Below, piece after piece: positions 37,305 to 64,000 of a stretch of DNA of 64,000 nt. Position 1 is the stretch's first letter; each line of letters starts with the position of its first letter. The notes under the pieces are model-generated. The model saw only the letters and a list, made by a program, of their open reading frames with translations, had not been told where the DNA came from and did not search any database. The position numbers were made by a program, and so were the translations under genes. This DNA comes from Enoplosus armatus. Taxonomy: Eukaryota > Chordata > Actinopteri > Centrarchiformes > Enoplosidae. The DNA lies in NCBI RefSeq assembly GCF_043641665.1, contig NC_092180.1:14439891-14503890 (forward strand). Direction: 5' to 3'.

Positions 37305-40300
37305 CCTTCATACAGGTTCATGGATTTGTCTTTTGTTTTTTACTGATAATTATTGTAAAATGTCGACAAAAGACTCAAAATACTGTCTGTTGATAAGCAC
37401 ATGCAGTTGAAGGTTTGCGAATGCATCATGACGTTTGAGACAAACTTAGGTGCTTATATCTGATCGCCAAATATTTTTCTGCCCTTCTAAGACATTATTT
37501 GGTCTTCTTTGGGATTTATTAGGAAAGAGAAGTGAAGGTGAGCTAAGCATTGTGACCTTGTTGAGTCAGGCCCCCCCCCAAAATAAAGGCCTCGTGATTA
37601 TTCTCCAGAGTAGCATGAAATTATTATTAAGGACAAACTGGACAAATTAATATCCAGACAATGAACTAGGAATTTGGTTTGGAATTTCTTGGCTGAGTGT
37701 CTCTTATTGACTTCATGTCTGACTGACTCACCATTGTTAAAACATGCATGTGCAAAATGAGATGGACTCCAGGCAATAACAGACTAATTGTCATCACTGT
37801 TCGGTGAGAGAGGCAGCATTTGGCGCTTTTCTTCACCTTTCCCTCCGAACGTGCAGTAACTTAGTGTCCTTGTCATTCATTTAACTTGTGAAGTCTTGTG
37901 TATGTGTGTAGATAGATTGTCAGTGATGTTATTTGCAGCATCTTTCGGTTCTCGTGGCGTTGTGTGTGTTCTCCAAAGTGTTCAGTGGCTTCCACGAATA
38001 GTGTTCCCTTTAATACTCCTTTTGTATTTTTTGTTGCATGGAGGGTGGAGTGCGTGGCATAACAGGAATGTTTGGACAGGCTAGTGGTATGTATGGTTGA
38101 ATACATCAAAGATGTCGAAGGTAGTCCGATGTTGACGTGGTTTGAAATTATTTTCACCCGACGGTGTAGAAAGTGTGTTAAAAGAAGGTCAGAGAGGAGG
38201 CAGAGAAATGAGAGGTAGAAGAACAGCAGAAATGAATAGAAAAGATAGATTATTATTATTATTATTATTAAAGATTATTTCAAGATTTAGCAGCTAGCTT
38301 GCACCTGATAATATCAATAAATTCACTCTAGCTGTCTCTGAGACTGGCTTTCATTAATGATATGATATAGACAGAAACTGTGCTCAGTAGGTGTATTTCT
38401 AAAGTAATGTGGCATTTTTTTGATATCTACAAAAGTCTAAATGAGGTCTAGTCTTGTCTAGACCTGTTTGGCACAGTAATACCTATAAAAGAATATTTGT
38501 AGTTCAGCCGACAGCTGTGCAGGGAAGACGGTCACCTGCAGCTGTGAAACACATCTTTCAATATTAAATACTTCTTTGCGATATAGGTATACAAACATGT
38601 TCAGGCTAACATTTAGTCTGTATTCAAAACCAAACTGTGTCAGTTTGTAGAACAGACTCTCCTTTTAATACATTACAAAGAGACAAATCTTTTAAGAAAG
38701 CTTGCTGGTAGAAATAAAACAAATATTGGCCTTTGTTTTTTTACATGCATGTGCAGCACTTTACAATGCTGTTCTTTGTGACCACTTTACTCACCGAGGG
38801 TACAGTATGGTCCCACAAGAGGTGGTGGGTTTTTTTTCAGCTGCCTCTTCCTCATTGTTTACAGTGAAGAAGATACATTTTTTAACATGCACATGGATCA
38901 GAACATTTGTGTATTATAGCAGACTCGCAAAAACATCTCCAGTGGAATTTCTTCGAAGCCAGTATCATTAAATCAATCACGCAGTCAAGTTACTGTAAAC
39001 CACCTTTTTCCTATTGGTTAAAAAATGTAGCCTTACGGTTGTAACATAACAAGTGCATCTCATTACCAGCCATGTTACAACTATCATTATTCATTCCCAA
39101 AACCTAATACATTATTTATTCCTGAAAACCAGCTTACAAATCTGTACAAATGAGGAAAAGTGTGGATCAAGACGTTTTTATTCAAATAAAGTCATTTCAC
39201 TTGACATATAACTCTTATTTAAATACATGCATCTACAGTAGAGAGTAGAATGTAATATAGTATATTATTATTATTGTTGTCATAAGGGTTAGCTCATTAT
39301 GTGTTTCAGTGTCCTTTTGATGTCATCATTCTGCGTCAGGCACGCATGAACTAGAATAGTATTCTTAAACCAGCTAGAAAAGAGCCTTTTTTTAACCAGT
39401 TTTATTGATGTGATGGATTTAGTGAATGTCGAGGAGAAGCAATAGCTTGTTGGCTACAGCTGTACATTATACATCTCATCCAGGTTAAGGTATTAACATG
39501 CAGGAACAGAGCCCATTTTACACGTTTTCACAAACTGTGCAAGTTGTAAAGACTTAGTGTCTTCGTCTGCAGTTGGCCAGTGGCCTCAGGACCAAAGTTT
39601 GACTCGAATCTCGCTTTGCATGAATCCTGATGACCGGCCAGTTTTATGGCTCGTGAGCTTTTCTTTTTTTTCTGACTTGCAAGTTAACTTTGAGACTGTT
39701 TTTTGCCTCCTAAACACACAGATTTCATTATTAGGCACGATGTCCTGCTGCCACATTTTTCTCTCTGTGTGTTTGTTGTGGCAAAAAAAAAAAAATTTAG
39801 TTTGACTTTTAAGTGTATGCGTGAACAAGGGGCTGGTCTCTGATGATGACGGCATTAGCTCAGTTTTATGCCTCAGTTGTTGTCTTGTTTTCTATGTACA
39901 GTTTGTTCGAAACACATGAACGCCGTTACATTTTATACACTTTAAAATCAGAAACAGCTGTTGTTTTATGATGGAGATTATGTAAACTTGACTAATGTGA
40001 TTTGTGGAGCTACAGTGCGTCAGTTTGAGCAGTCCGAGTGGTTTTTAAAGGGACCCTACTCCTGAAGGAAACCTGACTTTGGAGATAAGAGCTATCTGTG
40101 ATTGGCTTTCTTCAACTCGTGAAATAGAAGAACTAAGATTTCCAGTGTTGCGTATTTATGATTTTATTTGTTTTTGTTTGTTTTACAACGTTTAACGTTT
40201 TTTTTTTTATCGGTATAGTACCTGTGCCTCTTTTCAGAGACGCATATCTAATTTATTTGTATGTTGGTTATTATCAAAATTGTTTCCCGTAATCATAGTT

Positions 40301-42730
40301 GTGTTCAGATACTGTATTGAAACTGTATTGATGACAACAATGTGATTTTGCCCCCTCTGATACTGTAACTGGCACCTTGTGATGATGATTAATGAGATAG
40401 CAAAGTGCTTTGTACACTATGAATGACATGTACATTTCTGTGCACTGTTACTCTTTTGTGATTTTGGAAGGTGTAGTTGTAATAATAGACACATTAATGT
40501 ACATATCGTGTTTGTTCAAGGCTTATAATTGTAGTCCTTTTTGACCAAATAGTTAGCAGCAGGGCAAAACGGCACCAAACAGTTTTTCTGTCAAAATCAG
40601 AAATCCTTCAAAACAGGACCAACAAATTTCAGTATTTTTACTATGAATATAGTACTGAATGTGATTATACAGCATGGCTGTAAATGTCTCACTTAGATGC
40701 AGAATGTTCTTTTATACACATACTGGGGAGGTAATTACTTTTTTGAAATTACAGTTTCCTCATTTGTGTATTTACAATGTAACTGGAGATCAGAAATATA
40801 TAAATGTGTGACTCATTATACAGTCACTACTAATTGTATGGAAAAGAGGGGGATTGTTGATAAAAGTTCTCATATTTCCTAAAGACGCTATGGATTCTTG
40901 ACTTTCTCTGTTTCTTGCAATAGAACAAGATGTGGTTTTCTTTTAACATTACCATTAAATTTAATATCAACAAATTGAGTCTGCTGTCACATGTGTTGAA
41001 ATTGTTAATTATTTCCTAAAATGTCACTTTAGACACAAGTAGATATTGTACATGTGCCTTGAGGAGACGTTGCAGTAGAGACCAGATTGATGTTTTACCG
41101 TTGTTGCCTGTTTAACACCCCGCTGGTTCTGCCAGTGATGATTAGTCCTCATTAATTAGAATGTTTTAAGCCATAAGACTTTAAGTGTACTTTAAAATCC
41201 TCGACAACAGTGACCAGATAAATGTGTTTGTGGTTGATAAATGTTTTGTGCAATTTCTGTCATGCATCTCACTTGTTTGTACTGAAGTATCCATTGCATT
41301 TATGTTATACGACGTAGATACAGGCAAATTTTTCTCTGAAACTGCTATGCAGCTAATATACTGTAAATGTAGATCTGTTAGTTTTTGAATATATATTTTT
41401 CTAAATAGCCTCTCCAAAGTAGAAAACCAAAGTAGATGTTCTTTCTATTATTTATGTCGCTTGTTGAAATGTTTTCTGATGCTTTGAGTGCCGCCTGAAA
41501 CTGATTTTTAAACCTTTTAGTCAGTTAAAATGCAAATATCTCTTCTCAACAACCATCTCGGACATGGATTTTTTTTGGGGGGTGAGACGGGTCACTAATT
41601 GTTTGTCAGTCTTTATTCCCCTCTTGCTTACAGGGTTTATGAGGAGGTTTGGGATGTATCCAGGCTTACTGTTGAGTGGTACAGTGGTTCCTAATCGTTC
41701 TGGTTTGTTTCAGGATGTCGTGTCGTTTTCACACGTCTTCTTATTCAGACTAGTAGAAGTCAATGCACACTAGATTTGTTTCGTCCTGTAATTTAGGAAC
41801 AATGTGAATTACAAATTCTGCAAAACATTCCCAAAAACCATTTGCTTCCTCCACACTTCTGTAACATCTTTAAAGTCTCTTCACTCTGGACACAAGTGGA
41901 CCACTCTTCTTGTAAACAGCCTATTTTTGGTGCTGGAAGGAGCAAGGGGGAAATTTTGCCTTTTTGTTTCTAACCACGTGAACAACTGTCAAATAATCAC
42001 CCTTGGGAAAAAAAAAAACTTTCTATATTTGGCTTTCGTTGGGACTTTTTTTTATTCTCTTGCGATTAAATTTCTGTAAACTTGCTGCTATCTGTATTAA
42101 ACATATATACTTTAAATGTTTGGCCTTTGAGCTTTTATTTCATCTTTTTTCATGTAGGCTAATGTTTCACATTGATTTAAAAATATGTTTTCTTAGTTTT
42201 AGTTGTTACCATGCAAACATACCCTACCTGACACAACTGAATTTATTGGCTCATGACTGATGGCTGGTTGTAGTTTCTCATGACTACACTCAGGACTAGT
42301 CCTTGAGCAACATTGGGAAAGCACCTAAACCTAATTTTGACTTCAAAAAGGTTGACAATTATGCTGACAGCTGCATGAGAACATGACCTCTGGCTCCTTA
42401 ATCCTGCAACCATCCTCATATACACCTCACTGTGGGCTACAGTATGTGTCCTGTTAAACACTTATGTTATTCAGGCATTGAGTTTATGTCTTGTGTTAAA
42501 CTAAATGAGTGACATTACATTTCCATGTGTCTAATCCATTTGAGATTTGATCCAGGCATTAGGTTTTACACTATAGGTGAATTGCTTAAAAAGCTGTATC
42601 TATCTTATTTTTATTATTATTCTTATTTTATATTCTACATATTTGTTGTCAAAACAATAGCACCTTCAGACCTCGGCAAATTCCTTGTAATGTATGTTAC
42701 TTGGCAATAAACAGTTTCTGATTCTGATAA
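37305..42730 (+). other. nfat5: nfat5 3' UTR and nfat5-kars1 intergenic region
   Basis: About 5.4 kb without an exon-like frame. Mammalian NFAT5 has a multi-kilobase 3' UTR, so much of this is probably transcribed. Candidate poly(A) signals include AATAAA at 37582-37587, others near 38315 and 39185, ATTAAA near 42095, and AATAAA near 42706. An (ATT)n tract lies at about 38250-38271. The site actually used cannot be chosen from sequence. Confidence 0.5.
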
Positions 42731-42735
42731 TAATT
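42520..42735 (+). repeat. Probable 3' tail of a LINE-type retroposon
   Basis: The run TGTATGTTACTTGGCAATAA then ACAGTTTCTGATTCTGATAA has the AATAAA plus (ATTCTG)n ending seen on many teleost LINE/SINE 3' ends. Only the tail is recognisable. Its AATAAA could serve as a poly(A) signal for nfat5. Confidence 0.45.
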
Positions 42736-43139
42736 TAACGTGAGTGTTAAAGTGTATCTATGTAAAATATAGACACATAAAAGTAAAGTGGTCTATTTTA
42801 CATAATGATGGAGTTAAGAGTTTAGAAAACTAAAGGCCAGAATTCTGTTTATTGTAATGATTCTTGGTCCTTGGGGATGAATAGCGTTTTTAGTGACCCA
42901 CTGGCCTCTCCTATAGTGCCACCATCAGGACGAACATTATATCCCCCACTACTATATAAAGGGTAGTGAAAATTGCAGCATCTACGGTCCACTTGAAAAG
43001 TAAATTCTGCTCTCACAAGTGCTGTTTCCCAATTTAGGGTCTTAACCTTCAATTTTGCCTTAGCTGCATGTTGTTAATCCATGTTGCAGTTTTAGCTTTT
43101 TTGTTGTTGTCAAAAACTGCTGTAGGGTGTTTTAATTCT

Positions 43140-43251
43140 CCTTTCTTTTCGGTATGCTGATTTCCGACAGTCGCCCAAACGCAGCATCAACCTTTCGCGT
43201 TTTTGCTGCGCTTGCGCGTCAGTTGATCTTTCCGGGCGCAACATCTACAAC
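43140..43251 (+). promoter_or_regulatory. kars1: kars1 promoter and 5' UTR
   Basis: A CpG-rich, TATA-less stretch directly upstream of the kars1 ATG. TGCGCTTGCGCG at 43207-43218 differs at one position from the NRF1 palindrome TGCGCATGCGCA, fitting a housekeeping gene with a mitochondrial role. The transcription start is not resolved. Confidence 0.5.
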
Positions 43252-49615
<6,364 letters not shown>

Positions 49616-50200
49616 TGACATGACCCCTGACCTCTCGTGCTGTCAGATCTGTGCAGGAGTCTGTATGGAGTCGAAGCCTTTTACCTCACTGTGGTCATCA
49701 GTGGAGCCAGCGGGTTTTGTGTTATATCAATGTTATTGCGTCTGTTTGGTCTTTGCTGTCATTAAGGGAAATCATCTTGTCTCGTTGTCGACTGGTAAAC
49801 AATGACGAATGCTTTTTTTTTTTTTTTGTATTTCTTACACTTTTGCGATCACATTTGCTGTGTCCTCCTCGTTTGATTGTAAGGAGGCATTTTAATCCTC
49901 ATTGTCATCCAGACAGTAAATGGATGGTTTTTGATCAGGAAGTCATGTGTGATCTGCCGTTGTATGCAGACCTGGATGAAATATTTTTGAATATACCTTG
50001 AGATTCTTCAAGGGGTGCTTGATTCTGGATACCAAATACACAGAGGAAATACACCACACAATAACAAAACTCAAGCACCTCTAGTATTTTAAGCGTTCGC
50101 AGTATATTCATCTGTTTTTACCAGGTTTGCTTGTATTTCTTGTCTGAGATTTGTCAACACAAGTTAAATATTCCTCTGCCAAGAAGTTTAAGCATGTCTG

Positions 50201-50206
50201 AATAAA
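50201..50206 (+). promoter_or_regulatory. kars1: kars1 poly(A) signal
   Basis: AATAAA, 586 bases after the stop codon, followed within 40 bases by T/GT-rich sequence (TTGTGATGTTTGCGG). It is the best candidate for the 3' end of kars1. Confidence 0.7.
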
Positions 50207-51038
50207 GTGCTTTGAATCTACATGTTTCATTCTCTTGTGATGTTTGCGGTCTGTTTACAGAACAAAATTCAACTTATTCCATGAGTTTCATCAAAAGGAT
50301 CTTCTTTTTTTTTTCTTTTTCACACATGATTGATAATTGATCATCCGTTGTGACTTCAGGGGCTCTGTAGAAAGGTAACATATTAAATTCGATATCACTG
50401 AGGCGAATGCAGTATGTGGTAGGTTTTGGTATTTTTGATGAATTTCAAAATGTGCAGAATGGATCCTTTTGTCCAGCACATATTTATGTTGAGCCATCAC
50501 TAGATTTCTTTCACCAGTATCTTGAATGAAAAAGGTAGTGGTAGTGTAGTGTTATAAAAATGGATTCAGTGGATTCCATTAAAGACTTTAAGGATGAGGA
50601 GTAACTGGTAGTTTTGAGAAATGTACATCTGGTTAACCACCCCACCTCTGTTGAAGTGCAGCACACAGCCACTTCTCTGAGCTTTTCCATGATAACCATC
50701 CAGCACTGTTTTCACGCAGTCCCCAAGAGTTGTCTGAAATACTGGTTACCCTCTCTTTATTTAGGGGCATGACCTTTTGTGTAACTGTGGACACACTGAG
50801 GTGTTGTGGAATGTCTACTGAATGTGTATACAATCATGATACTGGGGCTCAATCTGTACAGACAAAGTAAAAATGTGTCCGATACATATTGTACTTATAA
50901 CTGGTTTTATGGTGTTGACTGGTTCTGATTGGCCAGTCAGGGTAAAAAAAAGAGCTGCCCCACACTCTTCAGTGCTGCAACAGATTTTTCCAATTATAAT
51001 TATAAATAACTTTTTTTGTAAATCAATGCATTCATTTG
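50207..51038. other. kars1-gcsh intergenic DNA
   Basis: No supported gene, RNA or element; AT-rich text with only short chance open frames. Confidence 0.5.
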
Positions 51039-51530
51039 CAGTGGAGGAAAGTAACTAAGAACATTTACTCAGGTACTGTATAATTTTAGCTCCTACTTTA
51101 CTTGAGTATTTCAATTTGTTCTGCTACTCAATACATCTACTTCACTACATATAGGTGGAACACATTGTACTTTTTACCCCACTACATTTATCTGACAGCT
51201 ACAGTCACTGGTTACTTTACACGTTTTGATTTTACATGCAAAGCATACGATCACCTCATAAAATGATGCATTGTTGTAGATGAAACTACCCAGCAGTATA
51301 TAAGACACTTATACCTGGACCAGCTACAACATTAACATGCTCCTTACATGTTAATACATCAATAATAATATTCCAGTAATATAAAATATATAATAACAAA
51401 CATTTCTGAGTAACAAGTACTCTTGAACATTGTGTTGCTAATACTTTTACTCAAGTAAATGTGTAGTACTTGAATGCAGGATTTTGACAGTTTGGTATTG
51501 CTACTTTTACTTAAGAGAATCTGAATACCT
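51039..51530. repeat. Teleost interspersed element ('gtggaggaaagtaactaag' type)
   Basis: Starts GTGGAGGAAAGTAACTAAGA with ACATTTACTCAGGTACTGTA, CTTTACTTGAGTATTTCAAT and GTACTTTTTACCCCACTACA. Near the other end are ACTTTTACTCAAGTAAATG and CTACTTTTACTTAAGAGAAT, partly inverted relative to the start. This is an abundant non-autonomous teleost element recognised from memory. It ends about 230 bases upstream of the gcsh ATG. Confidence 0.65.
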
Positions 51531-51762
51531 TTTAAGACACTGTTAATTTGTTAGAATTAACACTTGAAAAAGTCTTTAATTCTTTCAATATTTTTAGTTT
51601 TAGCCGGACACACACTTGCTTGTGAGCCCGAGCTGAACTCACCCTCCTCCCTCCATCCCATCCCCTCCTCCCGGCGGGAGCCCGCAAACAGTGGGATGGT
51701 GCGCGCTCCCGCGGTCAAGTGTATGTGCACTGGATTAAAGAGTCGACACACACGGAGTGAAG

Positions 51763-55979
<4,217 letters not shown>

Positions 55980-56298
55980 ATTGATAGACTCGCTGTGCTG
56001 TTTTATAATGTAATTGCAATCAAAGATTAGTGGGCAGGGTTACTAACATCTTGTGTGACTTCCTCATCTGTGGTATTTATTTTGAAACTGGTATTGTGCT
56101 ATCAGAATAGTTTTAAATGCTCAGTAACATCTTCCACTTAGAAGTTTAGGATTTGTTCAGCTACTAGCCAACCGAAAGGGCTCTTAATCTCAACATCTGT
56201 CAGTATTATTGGGTCTTGTTTCTCATTCTTTGCTCCATTTTTAAATGTGCACAGATATGGTAGAAGACTGGAAAATGATTTGTAAGTGCCGTGTCAAA

Positions 56299-56304
56299 AA
56301 TAAA
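56299..56304 (+). promoter_or_regulatory. gcsh: gcsh poly(A) signal
   Basis: AATAAA 320 bases after the stop, in CAAAAATAAAATCTGG. GT/T-rich sequence (TTTGTTTG repeats) follows within about 60 bases. Confidence 0.65.
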
Positions 56305-59300
56305 ATCTGGTCCTTACCTTTGAATTGACACCCCTCTGATTTCTTTTGTTTGTTTGTTTGTTTGTTTTTTTTACAAATCAAACTTAACTTTTTGCTTATG
56401 TGCAACAAGGACAAAATAACTACAACATCTAGTAAAAAAAGGCTCATGCACAATTTATGATGTGCTGTAGAAGGTAGACATGTCCATACCATGTCGCTGT
56501 ACATGTGCTGACAGAACATGCTACTTCTTTTTTTCTCTTATTTATAGTCCCACACTCCTTGACCTTTGCCCTCAGGTGAAGATAGGCAGAGATTGCAGAA
56601 GCTAGTTGATCAATGATTAATGAAGCAGTGCTTTTCAAGTGACTGAACAAAACACTGGACTCTCAGGCTGATAATGGAAAATAAGAGCTGTAATTGGTAT
56701 TCTTGGCTAAAAGTGACAAACTGAATTATCGTCACAGCTGGTTAAAGTCTGTGACAATAAAAATGACTCGCCTCTAGTTCATTCTATCATACTATCATTC
56801 CTATTAAGTAATTTCTATAATAAAAGTGTTTTACATTTGTTATATCCAAATGTCCGTACGATAACAGTCTCTTAAAAGGTTGATCTATTGTATACTCCAA
56901 AATAATAAAACGTGATGCTCTTAAAGTTCAGTTTTATCATGTTTCACTGTTTCTGCTGCTGGCATTTATCAAACAATTGTTGCCATATTTCTCTGATAGA
57001 TTGAGGAGACAATGGTCCCAGCTTGTTCCTTATTAGGCTTTAAAAATGATTTAAATAAGACTATAATCAGATGTATTTCAGAAAGAGAAGTAGTTGAAAT
57101 TCAATCAAAAAACAACCCTCATCAACCAAGTTCTAAAAAGTAATGCAATTATGCATCAGTAATATCACTTTAATCTTACGTCTATGGCACAGTGACTCAG
57201 GGCCATGCAGAGAAAGTTGAGACACATCTGAGCACAGCAAAGGTGCACACAAAAGATGCAGTTAATTGATTCACATGTGATTGGACATGGGATTACTAAG
57301 AAATGGACAGTCCTGCTCATTTTCTAAACACCTGGACGACCACACAGCCACCATCGAATGCATTTTTCAACATATAGTGCTGTGTGCATTATCATTTAAT
57401 GCATTGTCTTTAATAAAAAACTAGTACTTATCGTAATGTCCTGCACAGCACCACTGTGATTATTGATGTCTCTGATGACACTGTAATTCATGGTTTTTAT
57501 TTAATCTGTTGACTGTTTGATAATGGAAAGACACGTGTCACAGAAATCAAAGTGTCAAGCTTCAGGGTATGCTGAAAGTTGTACATGAAGCACACAATGA
57601 ACCATCCTTTCCCAGGTCAGTACTTGATTTATGCTCCATTGAACAGGGTACAAGTCCATGTTTTTACATACAACAAGAATCTGATTCTGATAACAGAGAT
57701 TAGTTTTGTTGCATGTGATTACAAATCTAACCACAGAATATGAGTGAATGTGTCTTTATTCTATCGATTTGTAGCTTCCACTGTCCTCTGTGCCTACAGC
57801 ACATTGAGATACAAACTTTGTTTTCATATGAGGAGGTTTGCGTTTTTTAAGCTGCTGCTTCATGGATGGATTAATAGACAATGGACCCTGCTCTTACCTT
57901 CTAGAAAACAACCACAATAATATTTAATATAAATAAGTAGGGCTATTGAATCTCAATATTCTCAAAGTCCTCGGGTAAGGAGCAAGAGCAAAAAAAATGA
58001 TCAGGTCAGCCGTACTGTTGACTGTAACCTTTGACTCTCCAACTAGAAATGCTAAAAACAATCACTTCAAATAGAGACCCGGGCTTAGGGGCCCCCTGAT
58101 CCATGATCTGCTGCAGTTGTTATGTGACAGTTTAGTTTTATTGAGCTCATATGTCAGACATGGTAGTAAAGAAGACACATCAAACACACACACACACACA
58201 CAGTGTTTAACACATGGAAATAACCCTTTTGAAGGTTTTGTCTTTGGTCATTTCCAAATATGGCCACATATTTACAGCTACACCCTGCTACCATAAAGTA
58301 ATTGTCTCTGTATGCTTGTTAACTTCAAGCAAATAATAAGTGGTACTAGTCGAAGCCTGTCTACTGTCAATATACTTACTTACTATCCTTACTTGCTGAC
58401 TACAAGGTAATCTAACAAGATGGAGCCATGCCTGTTGCTGACTACTGCTGAAAGGTGCTAGGCCTACATCTAGTGGCGAGTGCAAAAATGTCACCTCTAG
58501 GTTAATTGTTAGTTACAAAACGTGCAATATCAGCCTTCGGAACACAAAATGACATCATGAAATAAATTTCAAGTGTTGAATCACAAGCAGACTTCTAAAG
58601 CTTCTCAAACGTAAAATACATCTATTTGAAATAATCACAATACACTTAATAACAATACACACCTCACGAGGCTTTAAAGGCTTTCTGGTGTTATTATTAG
58701 GCTACTATCCTAGTTCAAACTTTGGTGACAAAAATAGACTGTCATCTTTTTTGGCAACCCCATTTCTATTTCAGAACACAACACTAATCTATTTCCTATC
58801 TAAACTCAACGCCATTAACTGCTGTGATATTAGTCATACTTTTTAGAGCTATAGAAAATAAATGTAGGCAAATCCGTATTATTATGCTAACATAAACATA
58901 AACAAGCTGGATTTCCCTGCATCATGACAAAGATTATTAAAGTATGATGGACGTGTACTTACATCCGGCTTTGCTTACGTTACATAGTTCCACTGCGCTC
59001 GGGTGATTTCATGTTTTAGTGTATATTTATCTTTTTGTAAAGATACTGGCAATATTTCCGTACAAACTCCTTGTTTACAAGAACATGGTGTACAGCCAAT
59101 TATCTCTGCTAAAACGAAACACTGTAGCCAAATGGGATTGCTCAGTTTTACTCGCCAAGTAAGTCATGGTTGTGAATTCAAACATACTATGAAATCACGT
59201 CTATTTTATTACTAGAACAGCACTGAAAAGTGAACCTACAAAATATACGACGGGTTTGTCAGACATCAAATACCGTCATTAGGCAATATGTATTTTATCA

Positions 59301-59411
59301 CAATCATTAAATCTTTATTTGAGAGGGATAGTGCTCCCTTATATACTCTTTGATAAGGCCTGCTCGACCATTGGCTGGTTGACACATATCCCACAATTCA
59401 CCGCTTTTCAA
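56305..59411. other. gcsh-rpl13 intergenic region
   Basis: About 3.1 kb without a supported gene. A short (TTTG)n patch lies at about 56346-56366 and a (CA)n tract at about 58186-58201. CTGATTCTGATAA near 57681 may be a retroposon tail. From about 58960 CpG dinucleotides become more frequent, as expected of the rpl13 promoter side. No divergent gene could be proved. Confidence 0.5.
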
Positions 59412-59448
59412 CTTCCTTTTTCCTTTCGGCCATTTTCCTTCCTTGTAG
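59412..59448 (+). promoter_or_regulatory. rpl13: rpl13 TOP-type non-coding first exon
   Basis: CTTCCTTTTTCCTTTCGG followed by CCATTTTCCTTCCTTGTAG and a GTATGA donor. Pyrimidine-rich 5' ends (TOP) put ribosomal protein mRNAs under mTOR/LARP1 translational control. The start is either the C at 59412 or the C at about 59422; sequence alone does not choose. No TATA box is seen. Confidence 0.65.
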
Positions 59449-59922
59449 GTATGATATTTATTCCTCTACAGATTTAGAAAGAATCTATCTTAATCCTTGG
59501 TATTTTATCGATATTTGTCGATAACACTTACAATCTCCAATACTGTGTCTTGTCACCTATAAAATAAGGTGATTATTGTCAAAGTTTTCCTCGTTAAATT
59601 GCTGAACAGCATCTGTGTTAGTGGTGATAGCCGGTCAAGTGGTGTCTGAGTGTGACTGTTAGCATTGCCGTTACAGGCCAACATTTGTCCCTCCACTTTT
59701 TAATAATGTAATACAACTAAGCATACGTAACAAATGCCGATATGGCAAAGACTTGTAATTATTGCATGTAGCAACCATTAATCTGAATTGCCCATCACAA
59801 CAGCTAATAGCATTGTTAACCTGCTAGCCTAGCATCTGAGACGTAGCTCTGCGAGGACTGATGGTGTGCCGGCATGACAGCCTGCTCATGTCTGTGTGCC
59901 ATGCTGCGTTGCAGGGAAGTAG

Positions 59923-63701
<3,779 letters not shown>

Positions 63702-63726
63702 AAATAGTCACTATGGAACTTTGCAA

Positions 63727-63732
63727 AATAAA
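63727..63732 (+). promoter_or_regulatory. rpl13: rpl13 poly(A) signal
   Basis: AATAAA 26 bases after the stop codon, the very short 3' UTR usual for ribosomal protein genes. Confidence 0.85.
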
Positions 63733-63853
63733 GTGTTTAAAAAGATGAATGTGAGGATGTCGTGATTATGATCTTGATTAGAGATGTCATGGTCTGCTCA
63801 TACATTAGGGGACCAACACAAAAGGTTGAAAATATATGGTATGTTGTAAAAAC

Positions 63854-63981
63854 TTAAAAGGTCTGTGTCAATTCCTCAACTGGGTCACTTTTACAGGCAA
63901 GGTCTGATTTATAGATGGTATCAAATGTCTTGAATAACTTGAGTTCAGATTGCAGCTCCTTGTTTATGTCCATGGTAATAC
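63854..63981 (-). CDS. Possible terminal exon of an unidentified minus-strand gene
   Basis: On the minus strand a fair acceptor (TTCTTGCTTCTGACCACAG) is followed by two bases and 41 open codons, starting ITMDINKELQSELKLFKTF and ending VEELTQTF, then TAA (63854-63856). The peptide is mixed-charge and helix-like, not low complexity. I do not recognise it. There is no clear AATAAA on the minus strand before 63733. An open run this long has a fair chance of occurring at random, so this is tentative. Confidence 0.25.
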
Positions 63982-64000
63982 CTGTGGTCAGAAGCAAGAA

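Overview
The window is nuclear DNA of a ray-finned fish, most likely a percomorph teleost. The protein-coding genes are vertebrate orthologues split by GT-AG introns. The introns carry long (GT)n tracts, a Tc1-like transposon with teleost-type inverted repeats, and several short repeats I recognise from percomorph genomes. No prokaryotic, viral or CRISPR sequence was seen. Exon coordinates were worked out by hand from splice sites, reading phase and remembered human proteins. All five chains keep phase; the four that are complete at both ends run from ATG to stop.

Layout, all genes on the + strand: (1) 1-5171, the last 12 coding exons of a polycystin-1-like gene (pkd1l2), open at the left edge. 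(2) 7269-37304, nfat5, the tonicity-responsive Rel-family transcription factor: 13 coding exons, 1,315 residues, a 15 kb first intron and glutamine-rich C-terminal exons, followed by a 3' UTR of probably several kb. (3) 43252-49615, kars1, lysyl-tRNA synthetase: 14 coding exons for the 578-residue cytosolic form. An unlabelled alternative exon at 44084-44251 encodes a plausible mitochondrial presequence in the right phase. (4) 51763-55979, gcsh, the lipoyl carrier H protein of the mitochondrial glycine cleavage system (5 exons, 174 residues). (5) 59412-63732, rpl13, ribosomal protein eL13 (211 residues), with a TOP-type first exon and two C/D snoRNA copies (SNORD68-like) in introns. The last 150 bases may hold the terminal exon of an unidentified minus-strand gene.

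Mobile DNA includes a 1,637 bp Tc1/mariner element with an intact 346-residue transposase frame, inserted antisense in an nfat5 intron and inside an older inverted-repeat element. There is also a 206 bp TTAA-flanked piggyBac-type MITE in pkd1l2, a 163 bp hAT-type MITE in nfat5 intron 1, and further non-autonomous repeats.

The genes do not form a pathway. They are a syntenic block: the human counterparts of all five lie on 16q. No new biological system is evident. The most useful observations are the inferred kars1 mitochondrial exon, a phase-preserving 83-codon candidate cassette exon in nfat5 intron 1, the (GT)57 tract that replaces the polypyrimidine tract of gcsh exon 4, and the duplicated snoRNA in rpl13.
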